The notes: generated from the sequence alone by a model not told the origin. Positions 44,614 through 54,242 are shown, counted from the stretch's first letter. The stretch: DNA of 64,000 nt from Lachnospiraceae bacterium AC2028 (GCA_000702685.1 JNJD01000008.1:137223-201222), one strand, 5' to 3'. Program-made: numbers and translations.

Positions 44614-45759
44614 ATGAAGAAGATAGCGATACTCGGATCGACGGGTTCGATCGGAACCCAGACACTCGAGGTTGTGAGACAGAATAATACCGAGCTTGAA
44701 GTTGTCGCACTGGCTGCGGGCACGAACGTAGATCTGATGGAAAAACAGATCCGCGAGTTCATGCCTAAGACCGCCGTAATGGGCGATGAGAAAACGGCTG
44801 CTGATCTTAAGGCACGCATAGCCGACCTGAGCGGAGTGAAGGTTCTTGCCGGAATGGACGGTATGCTTGAGATGGCATCCGAGCCTGACTATGAGATACT
44901 TGTGACCGCGATCGTCGGAATGATCGGTATCCGTCCCACGATAGCTGCAATAGAAGCGGGCAAGGATATCGCGCTTGCCAATAAAGAAACTCTCGTATGT
45001 GCGGGACATATCATCATGCCCCTTGCGGAAAAGAAAGGCATTAAGATACTTCCCGTTGACAGCGAGCATTCCGCAATATTCCAGTCACTTCAGGGTTCTC
45101 CCAAGAACAGGATCGAAAAGATAATCCTTACCTGTTCGGGCGGACCTTTCAGGGGAATGAAGAAAGAAGAACTTGCAGCCAAAACTCCGGAGGATGCACT
45201 TAAGCATCCCAACTGGAATATGGGCAGGAAGATAACCATAGATTCCGCAAGCCTCGTCAATAAAGGGCTTGAGGTCATGGAAGCTTCATGGCTCTTCGGT
45301 GTCGGTCCCGAGAGAGTATGCGTTACTGTTCATCCGCAGAGCGTCCTTCACTCCGCTGTCGAATTTGCCGACGGTGCGGTTGTGGGACAGATGGGAACTC
45401 CCGATATGAAGCTCCCCATCAATTACGCTCTCTTTTACCCGGACAGAAAGCCGATGCAGTCGGCTAAGCTCGATCTGTTCAAAACGGCGGCGCTCACATT
45501 TGAAAAGCCCGATACGGAAACCTTCAGGGGACTTGCGCTTGCTCTTGATGCTGCACACATAGGCGGAACCATGCCCACTGTCTTCAATGCGGCCAATGAA
45601 GAAGCGGTTGCCAGATTCCTTGATCACAAGACGGGATTTCTCGGTATCTATGAAGATATCGAAAGAGCGATGAACTCATGCAAAGTGAAGGAGAATCCTT
45701 CCGTCGATGAGATACTTGATGCCGAAAAGGCCGCAAGGGAAGCGGTAAAGGCAGTCTGA
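44614..45759 (+). CDS. dxr: 1-deoxy-D-xylulose 5-phosphate reductoisomerase
   Basis: 381 residues. ILGSTGSIGTQTLEV is the NADPH-binding motif, VDSEHSAIFQSL the metal-binding block, and NWNMGRKITIDSASLVNKG the catalytic loop. It commits carbon to the MEP isoprenoid pathway, supplying UppS. An RBS is visible only as GGAG 10 bases upstream. Confidence 0.95.
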   Translation: MKKIAILGSTGSIGTQTLEVVRQNNTELEVVALAAGTNVDLMEKQIREFMPKTAVMGDEKTAADLKARIADLSGVKVLAGMDGMLEMASEPDYEILVTAIVGMIGIRPTIAAIEAGKDIALANKETLVCAGHIIMPLAEKKGIKILPVDSEHSAIFQSLQGSPKNRIEKIILTCSGGPFRGMKKEELAAKTPEDALKHPNWNMGRKITIDSASLVNKGLEVMEASWLFGVGPERVCVTVHPQSVLHSAVEFADGAVVGQMGTPDMKLPINYALFYPDRKPMQSAKLDLFKTAALTFEKPDTETFRGLALALDAAHIGGTMPTVFNAANEEAVARFLDHKTGFLGIYEDIERAMNSCKVKENPSVDEILDAEKAAREAVKAV

Positions 45760-45793
45760 TTGTTTTTTATGAGCGGCGGTCTGCGCCAATCTT

Positions 45794-46474
45794 ATGTTTA
45801 TGACATCCGAATATCTTACGGGATACTTTAAAAACTGCGGTCACATAGTACTTGAAAAGGCCGCCCTGAAAGGGAATAATGTTTTGTATACGGTATGCGG
45901 CGATCTTGATGAGATGGCCGACGATGCCGGTATGCCGCTGCTCGGCGGAAGGTCCAAAGGCGAGCTGGCATCGGGATTTCAGCAGAAGATCTTAAGCGGG
46001 ATCTCGAAATACGGAGAGGACCATATTTTTTCCCTGACGAAAAAAACGTTTTATGATTCTGACGGAAATGCGATCGCCGGACCGGATATGAAATTCGGAA
46101 GCGGATGTGCGGGAATCGTTGCCGCCGGAAGCAATGCCTATGTCTGGGTTACCGAAAATTCCGGAATGTGCGTCATACGGATCGCCGAAGTGTTCGGAAA
46201 AGCCGGCGCAGTAAAGAGCTTATCATCCGAGATAGGCGGAGATGCTTTGATCGGTCTTACGTCCGGAAGCGTTCTGATAATATGTCCGGAAGACTGGGCC
46301 GATATGCAGATGCGACCCGACAGGAAAAAAGACAACGCATTCCTTACGCTCATGAACGTGTTCAAAGCCGGTGAGATACGTGACGATGCATTTTTTGATA
46401 AGGTGCTGGGCGAGATAACGGACGAAGCATTTAAGGGCTGTATGGCGGCACTTGCCGTGAAAGGCCTTAACTGA
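45794..46474 (+). CDS. unrecognised protein, possibly a degenerate PP2C-like phosphatase, paired with a kinase
   Basis: 226 residues, cytoplasmic. I do not recognise it outright. The middle and end follow a faint PP2C pattern. GSGCAGIVAAGSNAYVWVTEN resembles the strand pair preceding the VGDSRAY motif. GLTSGSVLIICPEDWADM occupies the place of the GD-xx-LLCSDGL motif, with the metal-binding SDG replaced by PED. An early GDLDEMADD might be a remnant of the first metal site. If the reading is right, the metal centre is damaged and it is a pseudo-phosphatase. The following gene, 16 bp away, encodes a Ser/Thr kinase, the classic partner. Two starts (45794, 45800) are possible. Confidence 0.5.
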   Translation: MFMTSEYLTGYFKNCGHIVLEKAALKGNNVLYTVCGDLDEMADDAGMPLLGGRSKGELASGFQQKILSGISKYGEDHIFSLTKKTFYDSDGNAIAGPDMKFGSGCAGIVAAGSNAYVWVTENSGMCVIRIAEVFGKAGAVKSLSSEIGGDALIGLTSGSVLIICPEDWADMQMRPDRKKDNAFLTLMNVFKAGEIRDDAFFDKVLGEITDEAFKGCMAALAVKGLN

Positions 46475-46490
46475 TAAAAGGTAGGATCAT

Positions 46491-47318
46491 ATGATCGAAT
46501 TTGATGAAAGAACACTGGTCGGAAGCGGAGCTTTCGCCAATGTATATCGAGTGACCAAGGACGGAGAGGTTTTTGCTCTCAAGGAGATAGAGAATAAATC
46601 CTTGAGGGACAGGGAAGCTCAGTTTCTTAAGCTTGCCAATCATCCTCTTTTCCCCAAGTATTATCAGTCATACGACGAAGACTCTTATTATATCCTCAGG
46701 GAATATGTCTGGGGTGAGAATTTTGCCGACTGCATCGCAAGAAGAGGCGGATTTTCACAGCCGGAATGCATGAAGTTTGCGATCGCCGTTGCAGACGGAA
46801 TATCCTTCCTGCAGCAATCCGACGGAAATATCCTTTTCAGGGATCTCAAGGCCGAGAATCTGATCCTTCAGCCTGACGGAAGCTTAAGGCTCTGCGATCT
46901 GGGAGCGGCATGTTTCCTCAGTGAAGCATATCTTTCCATGGCGGGTACCAAGGGAGACTCCGCGCCGGAGCAGATAATGGACCCCGGCGGGCAGGGAATG
47001 TATTCGGACGTATACGCCTTCGGCAAGCTTTTTTACCATATGCTGACCGGAAAAAAGGCGGATCCGGACGTTGACGAAGTGTCAATAAGATCCGAGGACC
47101 CCGGATATTCCGCTTGCCTGGAGCTTTTGATAAGACAGTGCTGTGCCTATGACCCCGTGATGAGGATACCCGATATGTACAGCGTGCTTTCACGCCTTAC
47201 GGAGATTGCCATGCAGACTCCCCGCGGATACAGGAAACTGGAAAAGAAAGCGGAGAAGGAACTCAGGGAACTTGCAAGCGGGCAGCAGGTAACGTTTTCG
47301 CGAAACGTTCAGTCCTAA
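46491..47318 (+). CDS. soluble Hanks-type serine/threonine kinase
   Basis: 275 residues, one kinase domain and no transmembrane or PASTA region. It has a glycine loop VGSGAFANVY, the Lys in FALKEI and a catalytic loop FRDLKAENL (F for H in HRD, with D, K and N kept). The metal loop is CDLGAA (DLG for DFG), and an activation-segment APE-like SAPEQ follows. All residues for phosphotransfer are present. The partner gene upstream may be its pseudo-phosphatase regulator. Short length and lack of a sensor suggest a cytoplasmic signal or a protein partner. Confidence 0.85.
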   Translation: MIEFDERTLVGSGAFANVYRVTKDGEVFALKEIENKSLRDREAQFLKLANHPLFPKYYQSYDEDSYYILREYVWGENFADCIARRGGFSQPECMKFAIAVADGISFLQQSDGNILFRDLKAENLILQPDGSLRLCDLGAACFLSEAYLSMAGTKGDSAPEQIMDPGGQGMYSDVYAFGKLFYHMLTGKKADPDVDEVSIRSEDPGYSACLELLIRQCCAYDPVMRIPDMYSVLSRLTEIAMQTPRGYRKLEKKAEKELRELASGQQVTFSRNVQS

Positions 47319-47322
47319 ATGC

Positions 47323-47351
47323 TTGATATTTGCTGTGTTTTCGGATATACT
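47323..47351 (+). promoter_or_regulatory. promoter of tig-clpP-clpX
   Basis: TTGATA (47323-47328), 17 bases, TATACT (47346-47351). Good match and spacing. Confidence 0.65.
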
Positions 47352-47438
47352 GAAATTTATCTGCGCGGTAGAAAACAAGGGTTTTTACGGCCGCACTGAG
47401 TACGTAAATTTATTTTTCAGAAAGTGAGATTTTTCAAA

Positions 47439-48719
47439 ATGAGCGTTAGTGTTGAAAAGCTTGAAGGAAGCAAGATTAAATTGACGATCGAGGTCGCTGC
47501 CGAGGAGTTCGACAAGGCCCTTGTCAAGGCATATAACAAGGAGAAGGGCAAGATCTCCATTCCCGGATTCAGAAAGGGCAAGGCGCCCAAGAATGTCATC
47601 GAGAAGATGTACGGCAAAGAGGTTTTCTACAACGACGCTCTCGACGAGCTCATCCCCGATGAATATGAGAAGGCATATGACGAGGTTGATGAGGATATCA
47701 TGAGCAGCCCCAGCTTTGAGGTTGTTCAGGCAGAAGAAGGCAAGCCCGTTATCTTCACCGCTACCGTATGCGTAAGACCCGAGGTTACTCTCGGCGAGTA
47801 CAAGGGCATCGAGATTGCTAAGGTTGATACCGTAGTCACTGATGAAGATGTTGATAATAAGATCAATTCCGAGCTCGATAAGGACGCAAGATTCGAGAAG
47901 GTTGAAAGACCCGTCAAGAACGGCGACCGCATCAAGCTTGATTTCGAAGGATTCGTTGACGGTGTCCCTTTCGAAGGCGGCAAGGGAACCAATCATCTCC
48001 TTACCATCGGTTCCGGACAGTTCATTCCCGGATTCGAGGAGCAGCTCGTAGGAGCAGAGGCAGGAGCGGATGTTGAAGTCAACGTAAGCTTCCCCGAGGA
48101 TTATCACGAGGAGTCACTTGCAGGAAAGGCATCAGTCTTTAAGTGCAAGGTCAATGAGATCGAAGAGAAGATCGTTCCCGCACTCGATGATGACTATGCT
48201 GCAGACAAGGGCTTCGAGTCCGTTAAGGATTACAAGGATTCAGTAAGAAGCGACCTTGAGGTTGATAAGCTCAATGAGGCAAGAGGTAAGAAGCAGGACG
48301 AAGCTATTGCCAAGGTTGTTGAGAATTCCAAGATGGATGTACCCGAGGAGATCTTCGAGACAGAGCAGAAGCTCATCATCAGGGATTACCAGCAAAGACT
48401 GTCAATGCAGGGTCTTTCATGGGACAGCTACGTTAAGTACACCGGACTTACCCTCGACCGCATGATGGAGCAGGTGAGACCTCAGGCTGAGGACCGCATC
48501 AAGTCACGTCTTGTCCTCCAGGCTGTTGCCGATGCAGAGGGAATGACCGTTACCGATGACGATCGTCAGAAGGAATATGAATCAATGGCAGAAGCTTACC
48601 AGCTCGAAGTAGACAAGGTAAGAGAGATGCTTGAAGCAAAGGGTCTCAAGGAGATGGACAAGGACCTTCTCGTCAAGAAGGCTATGGACTTCATCACCGA
48701 GAACGCTAAGGAGGTATAA
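47439..48719 (+). CDS. tig: trigger factor
   Basis: 426 residues from ATG 47439, MSVSVEKLEGSKIKL; the GTG five codons earlier has no RBS. The ribosome-binding loop GFRKGKAPKNVIEKMYG, the PPIase domain (about 150-245, with GDRIKLDFEGFVDG) and the helical C-terminal chaperone domain are in order. It is abutted by clpP with a one-base gap (stop, then ATG), the usual clostridial arrangement. Confidence 0.96.
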   Translation: MSVSVEKLEGSKIKLTIEVAAEEFDKALVKAYNKEKGKISIPGFRKGKAPKNVIEKMYGKEVFYNDALDELIPDEYEKAYDEVDEDIMSSPSFEVVQAEEGKPVIFTATVCVRPEVTLGEYKGIEIAKVDTVVTDEDVDNKINSELDKDARFEKVERPVKNGDRIKLDFEGFVDGVPFEGGKGTNHLLTIGSGQFIPGFEEQLVGAEAGADVEVNVSFPEDYHEESLAGKASVFKCKVNEIEEKIVPALDDDYAADKGFESVKDYKDSVRSDLEVDKLNEARGKKQDEAIAKVVENSKMDVPEEIFETEQKLIIRDYQQRLSMQGLSWDSYVKYTGLTLDRMMEQVRPQAEDRIKSRLVLQAVADAEGMTVTDDDRQKEYESMAEAYQLEVDKVREMLEAKGLKEMDKDLLVKKAMDFITENAKEV

Positions 48720-49322
48720 ATGTCAAGTTTAGTGCCTTATGTCATTGAACAGACATCAAAGGGCGAGCGCTCTTACGATATTTATTCAAGACTTTTAAAG
48801 GACAGGATCATCTTCCTTGGAGACGAGGTTAACGACGATACCGCAAGCATCGTTGTTGCGCAGCTTCTTTTCCTTGAAGCGGAAGATCCCGAGAAGGATA
48901 TCCACCTTTACATCAACAGCCCCGGCGGTTCCGTTACCGCAGGAATGGCTATATACGATACCATGCATTACATCAAGAGCGATGTTTCAACGGTATGCAT
49001 CGGTATGGCTGCAAGCATGGGAGCATTCCTTCTTGCGGGGGGAGCAAAGGGCAAGAGATACATCCTTCCCAATGCCGAGGTTATGATCCATCAGCCTTCG
49101 GGCGGAGCAAAGGGTCAGGCTACCGAGATCGAGATCGCAGCCAAGAACATCATCCGCACCAAGGAAAAGCTCAACAGGATCCTTGCCGAGAATACCGGAA
49201 AGTCCTACGAGCAGATGTGCATCGATACCGACAGAGACAACTGGATGAGCGCCAAGGAAGCGGTCGAGTACGGACTTGTTGATTCTGTCATTGAGAGCCA
49301 CGACACCGGAGACAAGAAATAA
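48720..49322 (+). CDS. clpP: ATP-dependent Clp protease proteolytic subunit
   Basis: 200 residues. Ser in [11 protein letters not shown], His in [11 protein letters not shown] and a late Asp form the catalytic triad. It assembles into a 14-mer and works with ClpX encoded next (one-base overlap, TAATG). No CtsR or LexA site lies upstream within the operon. Confidence 0.97.
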   Translation: MSSLVPYVIEQTSKGERSYDIYSRLLKDRIIFLGDEVNDDTASIVVAQLLFLEAEDPEKDIHLYINSPGGSVTAGMAIYDTMHYIKSDVSTVCIGMAASMGAFLLAGGAKGKRYILPNAEVMIHQPSGGAKGQATEIEIAAKNIIRTKEKLNRILAENTGKSYEQMCIDTDRDNWMSAKEAVEYGLVDSVIESHDTGDKK

Positions 49323-50593
49323 TGGCATCTAAGAAAGACAGTGATGAAATAAAATGTTCCTTTTGCGGTAAGCCAAAAAGGGAGACAAGAAAGCTTGTTG
49401 CGGGACCTCCCGGAATCTATATCTGCGACGAGTGCATAAGCATCTGTTCCGATATCATCGAGGACGATCTTGAGGAAGAAGAGGTAAGCACGGCTTCATC
49501 TTCGTCATCCGATGAAATCAGATTGCTTAAGCCCCGCCAGATCAAGGATTTCCTGGATGAGTACGTAATAGGTCAGGAAGAGGCCAAGAAGGCTCTTTCC
49601 GTTGCGGTCTACAATCACTACAAGAGAGTGACCAATCCTCCCAAGGAAGATGATGTGGAGCTTCAGAAGAGCAACATTCTTCTCCTCGGACCTACCGGAA
49701 GCGGTAAGACATATCTTGCGCAGACCCTTGCCAAGATCATCAATGTTCCTTTCGCTATCGCAGATGCCACGACACTTACCGAGGCAGGTTATGTCGGCGA
49801 GGATGTTGAGAACATTCTCCTTAAGCTGATACAGGCTGCGGATTACGATGTTGCCAAGGCATCACGCGGAATCATCTACATCGACGAGATCGATAAGATA
49901 ACCAAGAAGACCGAGAACGTATCCATCACAAGGGATGTATCGGGTGAAGGCGTTCAGCAGGCACTTCTCAAGATAATCGAAGGCACGGTCGCATCCGTTC
50001 CGCCCCAGGGAGGAAGAAAGCATCCTCACCAGGAACTGATCCAGATCGACACCACGAATATCCTTTTCATCTGCGGAGGTGCGTTTGACGGACTCGAGCA
50101 GATCATAGAGACCAGACTTAACAGAAAGACGATCGGATTCAACACCGAACTCGCTTCCAAGAATGAAAAAGAGATCGGAGAGGTCTTCAAGAAAGTTGAG
50201 CCCCAGGATCTGATCAAGTTCGGACTGATCCCCGAGTTCGTTGGCCGTGTACCTATAGCGGTAAGTCTTGAAGGACTTGATAAGGATGCTCTCATCAAGA
50301 TCTTAAAAGAGCCCAAGAATGCACTTGTCAAGCAGTACAAGAAGCTCTTCGAGATGGACGGAGTTGAACTTGATTTCGAAGATGCGGCTCTTGAATCGGT
50401 TGCGGATCAGGCATATGAGCGCAAGACCGGAGCGAGAGGACTTCGTTCGATAATGGAGAAATCCATGATGAACGTAATGTACGATATCCCTTCGGACGAT
50501 ACGATCAGGAAATGTCTGGTGACCAAGGAGGCTGTCGAAAACGGCGGCAATCCCGAAGTCGTCAAGCTGATCAAAAAGAAAGATGCCGTATAA
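49322..50593 (+). CDS. clpX: ATP-dependent Clp protease ATPase subunit
   Basis: 423 residues. An N-terminal zinc finger (CSFCGK and CDECI) is followed by a AAA+ module with [17 protein letters not shown], and the pore loop GYVGEDVE. The ClpP-binding loop IGF is in KTIGFNTE. It unfolds tagged proteins, including RqcH-made Ala tails in bacteria. Confidence 0.97.
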   Translation: MASKKDSDEIKCSFCGKPKRETRKLVAGPPGIYICDECISICSDIIEDDLEEEEVSTASSSSSDEIRLLKPRQIKDFLDEYVIGQEEAKKALSVAVYNHYKRVTNPPKEDDVELQKSNILLLGPTGSGKTYLAQTLAKIINVPFAIADATTLTEAGYVGEDVENILLKLIQAADYDVAKASRGIIYIDEIDKITKKTENVSITRDVSGEGVQQALLKIIEGTVASVPPQGGRKHPHQELIQIDTTNILFICGGAFDGLEQIIETRLNRKTIGFNTELASKNEKEIGEVFKKVEPQDLIKFGLIPEFVGRVPIAVSLEGLDKDALIKILKEPKNALVKQYKKLFEMDGVELDFEDAALESVADQAYERKTGARGLRSIMEKSMMNVMYDIPSDDTIRKCLVTKEAVENGGNPEVVKLIKKKDAV

Positions 50594-50607
50594 ACAATAA
50601 TGAATCT

Positions 50608-50637
50608 GACCCCGGGTCTTACATCCGGGGTCTTTTT
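50608..50637 (+). terminator. terminator between clpX and ysxC
   Basis: GACCCCGG pairs with CCGGGGTC around a 9-base loop and runs into TTTTT. The ysxC RBS AAAGGA starts one base later, so this may be read-through control rather than a full stop. Confidence 0.8.
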
Positions 50638-50648
50638 AAAGGATATCC

Positions 50649-51284
50649 ATGCTCACAGTAAAGAATGCAGAACTTGATATCGTATGCGGAATAACCAGCA
50701 AGTTTCCCGTGAATGCCGAACCCGAGATAGCATTTGCGGGCAGGAGCAATGTTGGAAAATCATCCCTGATCAATACGCTCCTTAACAGAAAGAAGCTTGC
50801 ACGTACAAGTTCCGAACCCGGCAAGACACGCACCGTGAATTTTTACAAGGTAAGATGCGGTGAAGAAAGCCTGCCCGAGGACATTTACTTTTATCTTGTG
50901 GATCTTCCCGGATACGGCTATGCGAGAACTTCGATGGAAGAACGTGCCAAGTGGGGGCCGATGATAGAGAAATACCTCCGCATGTCCAAAACACTTAAGT
51001 GTGTTGTTCTCCTTGTGGACATAAGACACGATCCCACCGGCGACGACCGCCAGATGTATGACTGGATAGTTTCCGCAGGCCTTACACCGGTTGTGGTTGC
51101 TACCAAGGCGGATAAGCTTAAAAGAAGCCAGATAGATAAGCAGCTTAAGAATATCAGGACTGTTCTGAAGACCGAAAAGGAAATAAAGGTCATTCCTTTT
51201 TCCGCAGAGACAAAGCAGGGCAGGGAACAGATCCTTGAGATAATGGAAGGATACATAAATGGAAGAACAGAGCAGACAGAATGA
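50649..51284 (+). CDS. ysxC: ribosome biogenesis GTPase YsxC/EngB
   Basis: 211 residues. G1 AGRSNVGKSS, G2/G3 PGKTRTVNFY and DLPGYG, and G4 TKADK are clear, as is the LAR/TSS opening typical of EngB. It helps assemble the 50S subunit. In Firmicutes it lies next to clpX or lon. The next gene overlaps by 26 bp. Confidence 0.95.
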   Translation: MLTVKNAELDIVCGITSKFPVNAEPEIAFAGRSNVGKSSLINTLLNRKKLARTSSEPGKTRTVNFYKVRCGEESLPEDIYFYLVDLPGYGYARTSMEERAKWGPMIEKYLRMSKTLKCVVLLVDIRHDPTGDDRQMYDWIVSAGLTPVVVATKADKLKRSQIDKQLKNIRTVLKTEKEIKVIPFSAETKQGREQILEIMEGYINGRTEQTE

Positions 51285-52389
51285 AAACCCGGAAACTTCC
51301 GTAACGGAGAATGTGCAGGATACGGCTGCTGATGCTGTACAGGAAGCAGCTGCCGCAGAACCGGCACCGAAAAAAGCAAAGTTCGGCATCACCGGAAGCA
51401 CCTTAAAGATCATTGCAATAATCTCCATGTTCATCGACCACTTCGGTGCTTCGATAGTGGAGTTTTATCTGTACAATATCCTGCAGCCGAAAGGAACCGA
51501 ATACAGCAAGGCACTTATCTGCTCAAGAGTTCCCCGGCTCTGGATGGAATGGATGGGAGATCCCGAGAAGGTTCAGAATCTGGATATAACAATACGTTCG
51601 ATCGGAAGACTTGCATTTCCGATATTCTGTTTCCTTCTTGTTGAAGGATTCCTTCATACCCGCAATATGAAGAAGTATCTTGTAAGGCTCGGTATCTTTG
51701 CACTGGTTTCCGATCTGCCTTTTGATATGGCATTTTTCGGAGAGATCACGATAAAGCATCAGAACGTATTCTTTACTCTTTTCATTGCGGTGTTTGCATT
51801 GCTCGCTGCAGATCATGTAAAGAAGCAGGAGAGCTTTAACGGATTTCACAGGTTTGTTGATAAGATCGGATTTCTCATAGCGGGAGCATTCGGAGCATTT
51901 GCCTGCATAACAAGCATGGGATCGATAGTCGGATATATCATCGGTGCGATCTTCGAACTCGATGACTTTGTTTCAAACGTGATCTCCGGCGCGGTGGGAT
52001 TTATCGCAGGCTTCATCGTATATCTGGTAAAGACTAAGAAGTACGAAGCCGAAAAGAAGATGCGTATCACTGTCGGACTTTTGTATGTATTCGCATTCTT
52101 TACGCTTGCCGAGCTTCTCTGCACCGATTACGGCGGGTGGGGCGTTCTGGCCGTTGTAGCCATGTGGCTTGCAAGACCTGCCTGGGTCAACGGATTTAAC
52201 GCAGGAGTCCTTGCACTGACGATAATGAGCTTCGGAGAAGCTACCGCATTCATCTCTGCACTTCCCGTTGAGATGTATAACGGAAAGCGCGGACTGAAGA
52301 TGAAATATTTCTTCTATGCATTCTATCCCGCACATCTTGCATTATATGTGCTCTTAAGATACGTTCTGCTTGGAGTATGGGGAATATAG
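51259..52389 (+). CDS. TraX-family membrane protein with acidic N-terminal extension (copy 2)
   Basis: 376 residues. The first 45 residues are acidic and Ala-rich. A TraX domain of about eight helices follows, sharing SMFIDHFGA and the HTRNMKKYLVRLGIFALVS block with the copy at 7071. An inserted stretch (about 210-270) lengthens it. AAGGA sits upstream of the ATG inside ysxC. It lies in the clpX-ysxC run but probably has nothing to do with ribosome assembly. The acyl acceptor is unknown. Confidence 0.82.
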   Translation: MEEQSRQNENPETSVTENVQDTAADAVQEAAAAEPAPKKAKFGITGSTLKIIAIISMFIDHFGASIVEFYLYNILQPKGTEYSKALICSRVPRLWMEWMGDPEKVQNLDITIRSIGRLAFPIFCFLLVEGFLHTRNMKKYLVRLGIFALVSDLPFDMAFFGEITIKHQNVFFTLFIAVFALLAADHVKKQESFNGFHRFVDKIGFLIAGAFGAFACITSMGSIVGYIIGAIFELDDFVSNVISGAVGFIAGFIVYLVKTKKYEAEKKMRITVGLLYVFAFFTLAELLCTDYGGWGVLAVVAMWLARPAWVNGFNAGVLALTIMSFGEATAFISALPVEMYNGKRGLKMKYFFYAFYPAHLALYVLLRYVLLGVWGI

Positions 52390-52390
52390 A

Positions 52391-52422
52391 AAAAAGCGGA
52401 TGACCTTGGTCATCCGCTTTTT
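52391..52422. terminator. bidirectional terminator between TraX copy 2 and csp
   Basis: AAAGCGGATGACC pairs perfectly with GGTCATCCGCTTT around TT. It is flanked by A-run and T-run so both strands end in U residues. Confidence 0.92.
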
Positions 52423-52465
52423 GGTACGCTATCTTACTGAATATATTTATCTATATTCAAACGGT

Positions 52466-52678
52466 TTACTTCTGTACAGTAACGTTGACAGCGCGCTCCT
52501 TGCCCTTTGCTTCGTCAACTTCGATATCGAAGGTAACGGTAGCGCCCTCGTCGAGAGTCTTGTATCCATCAGAATTGATGCCGGAGAAGTGTACGAATAC
52601 ATCCTTTCCTGAAGCCTCATCGGTGATGAAACCATAACCCTTCTGTGCATTAAACCACTTGACAGTTCCCTTGTTCAT
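52466..52678 (-). CDS. cspA: cold-shock protein
   Basis: 70 residues, a single cold-shock domain. [13 protein letters not shown] (RNP1) and VFVHFSGI (RNP2) bind nucleic acids. AGGAGG lies just before the ATG. The start is preceded by a long leader with hairpins (52679-52850). It stabilises or melts RNA at low temperature and may be produced constitutively. The convergent TraX gene shares its terminator. Confidence 0.96.
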   Translation of the reverse strand: MNKGTVKWFNAQKGYGFITDEASGKDVFVHFSGINSDGYKTLDEGATVTFDIEVDEAKGKERAVNVTVQK

Positions 52679-52765
52679 TTGGTGCCTCCTATAAAGCCCG
52701 GGGTAACTAGCCCCTTTGAAATACTTGGTCCTTCGGACCGGTTAATGATTCGGTATGGATTTCAT

Positions 52766-52824
52766 AAAAAAATCACATACTTTTGAAAATCATCTGATCA
52801 GAGGTGATTTACAAAAATATGTGA
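52766..52824 (-). terminator. hairpin plus U-run in the csp leader (attenuator candidate)
   Basis: On the minus strand a 20-base stem (52824-52805 with 52792-52773, two non-Watson-Crick pairs) encloses CCTCTGATCAGA and is followed at once by seven U residues. AT-rich. It lies downstream of the candidate csp promoter and about 90 bases before the start codon. It could alternatively be the end of the beta-helix transcript. Confidence 0.6.
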
Positions 52825-52853
52825 GATCACGTCCGTACCTGAATCTTAATAAA

Positions 52854-52883
52854 ATATTAACATTTGTGAACGAATTCTGTCAA
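52854..52883 (-). promoter_or_regulatory. candidate csp promoter
   Basis: TTGACA (52883-52878), 18 bases, TAATAT (52859-52854), on the minus strand. It would give a leader of about 165 bases, typical of cold-shock genes. Confidence 0.45.
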
Positions 52884-52962
52884 ACAAAAAACTTAATGTT
52901 CTGAAAATTCAGCATTTTGTATGTAAATCGTTTTCTACGGGATCATATTGCACAAATGCAGG

Positions 52963-54156
52963 TCAAATATTTATATGATAATTCATCTCATCGAGCGTAT
53001 TGCCTGTGCTGTCCTCGGTGAGATAGAATGCGTTGCTTCCGGCCCATCCGTCGCCCTGGATATCATAAGCGTTGTTGATGAAATAAACGGTTATGATCGT
53101 GGGAAGAGCATCCGGATCTTTTTCTTTTTCGGACCTGTCCGTAAGGAAATATATACCAGGTTTCTTATAGTCGGTATGTGTCCTGAATTCCTGCAGCTGT
53201 ACCGAGAGTTTTCTGTCCGCTTTGGGGATGATGGGAGTGTTTCCGAATACCTGGGGAAGCTGAAGCAGAAGTCTTATATCAAATCCCCTGAATGCATTGC
53301 CGGGAGTGTAGAGATCGGTTCTGTTGGTCGCATAGCAGTATGTGGTGACGTTTTGAAAGGTAAGCTCCACGCGGTTTGTGGTGTGTATGGACTTGGCACA
53401 GATAACGTAAGGGTATCCGAAATTCTCCCATGTGCAGTCCTTGAAGGAAAGCTTCATATCGCTCTTTGGACCGATGAGCTCTTCGGGGTCATGTACATAC
53501 AGAATTCCTGCGGATCCGACAGACCTGAGCAGACAGTTTTCGAATGAAACTGAGAAGTGATCCCTGAATCCGAGACCGACGCAGTTGCTGTTCTCCGAGA
53601 TGATGTTGCAGTTGTTAAAGTACAGAGAGCGTCCGTATTCGTAGTCATCATCAATATGAATGACGTATCCGGAGAAGCTGTCATCCACGGTATCGTAAGT
53701 CATTTCGGCAACGTCCGCCGGCAGATCTTCAGTTGAATTCCTGTAACCGTAAAGTGTGAGATTGCTGAATGTTCCCGCAGATATGTTCAGGACGGGAGAG
53801 GAATATTTCGTTGTCTCGTATTTGATGATGCAGGTGTCCCTGTCCTGACCGAAGAGAATGAGTTCCTTGGTACGAAGATCCAGGCTTTCTTCATATTCGC
53901 CGGGATAGATATAGATAATATCGCCTTCACCTGCGGCTGCGGCGGCTTCTGTGATCGTGGAATAAGTGTCCGGTACCGAGCCCGTGCTTACGGCGTAGAC
54001 ATTTTTACCGTTTGCGGATGCGAATGAGCAGATAACGGAATAGGGATCCGCTTCGGCTGCGGATGCTTTCACCGAAGGGAAAAGAATGAGAAGCGATACT
54101 GCAAGTGCCGTAAATATCGCATTTTTTATGATGTTTAGCGGTCTAAGTAATCTCAT
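52963..54156 (-). CDS. secreted beta-helix (pectin-esterase-like) protein
   Basis: 397 residues from ATG 54156 (the frame is open 42 codons further, but only from here does a signal peptide begin: basic MRLLRPLNIIKNAIF, hydrophobic core, cleavage near ASAAEA). The body begins with YSTITEAAAAAGEGDIIYI and a PGEYEE motif, the opening of right-handed parallel beta-helix proteins related to pectinesterases and DUF1565. It shows repeated strands such as LTFQNVTTYCYA. I see no clear catalytic triad. It is probably a secreted or surface carbohydrate-binding or -acting protein. It is divergent from the zinc-ribbon gene. Confidence 0.75.
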   Translation of the reverse strand: MRLLRPLNIIKNAIFTALAVSLLILFPSVKASAAEADPYSVICSFASANGKNVYAVSTGSVPDTYSTITEAAAAAGEGDIIYIYPGEYEESLDLRTKELILFGQDRDTCIIKYETTKYSSPVLNISAGTFSNLTLYGYRNSTEDLPADVAEMTYDTVDDSFSGYVIHIDDDYEYGRSLYFNNCNIISENSNCVGLGFRDHFSVSFENCLLRSVGSAGILYVHDPEELIGPKSDMKLSFKDCTWENFGYPYVICAKSIHTTNRVELTFQNVTTYCYATNRTDLYTPGNAFRGFDIRLLLQLPQVFGNTPIIPKADRKLSVQLQEFRTHTDYKKPGIYFLTDRSEKEKDPDALPTIITVYFINNAYDIQGDGWAGSNAFYLTEDSTGNTLDEMNYHINI

Positions 54157-54221
54157 CGCTTCTATTTTATGGAATAAAGCCGCACTGCACAAGTAAAAAT
54201 TTAGTGTATTTCGGATTTCGT

Positions 54222-54237
54222 ATACAACATTTTGTAT
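54222..54237. promoter_or_regulatory. inverted repeat ATACAA-N4-TTGTAT upstream of the zinc-ribbon gene
   Basis: ATACAACATTTTGTAT has 6-base arms and lies 8 bases before the extended -10 at 54243. It is a possible operator shared by the divergent genes. Confidence 0.35.
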
Positions 54238-54242
54238 TTTTA

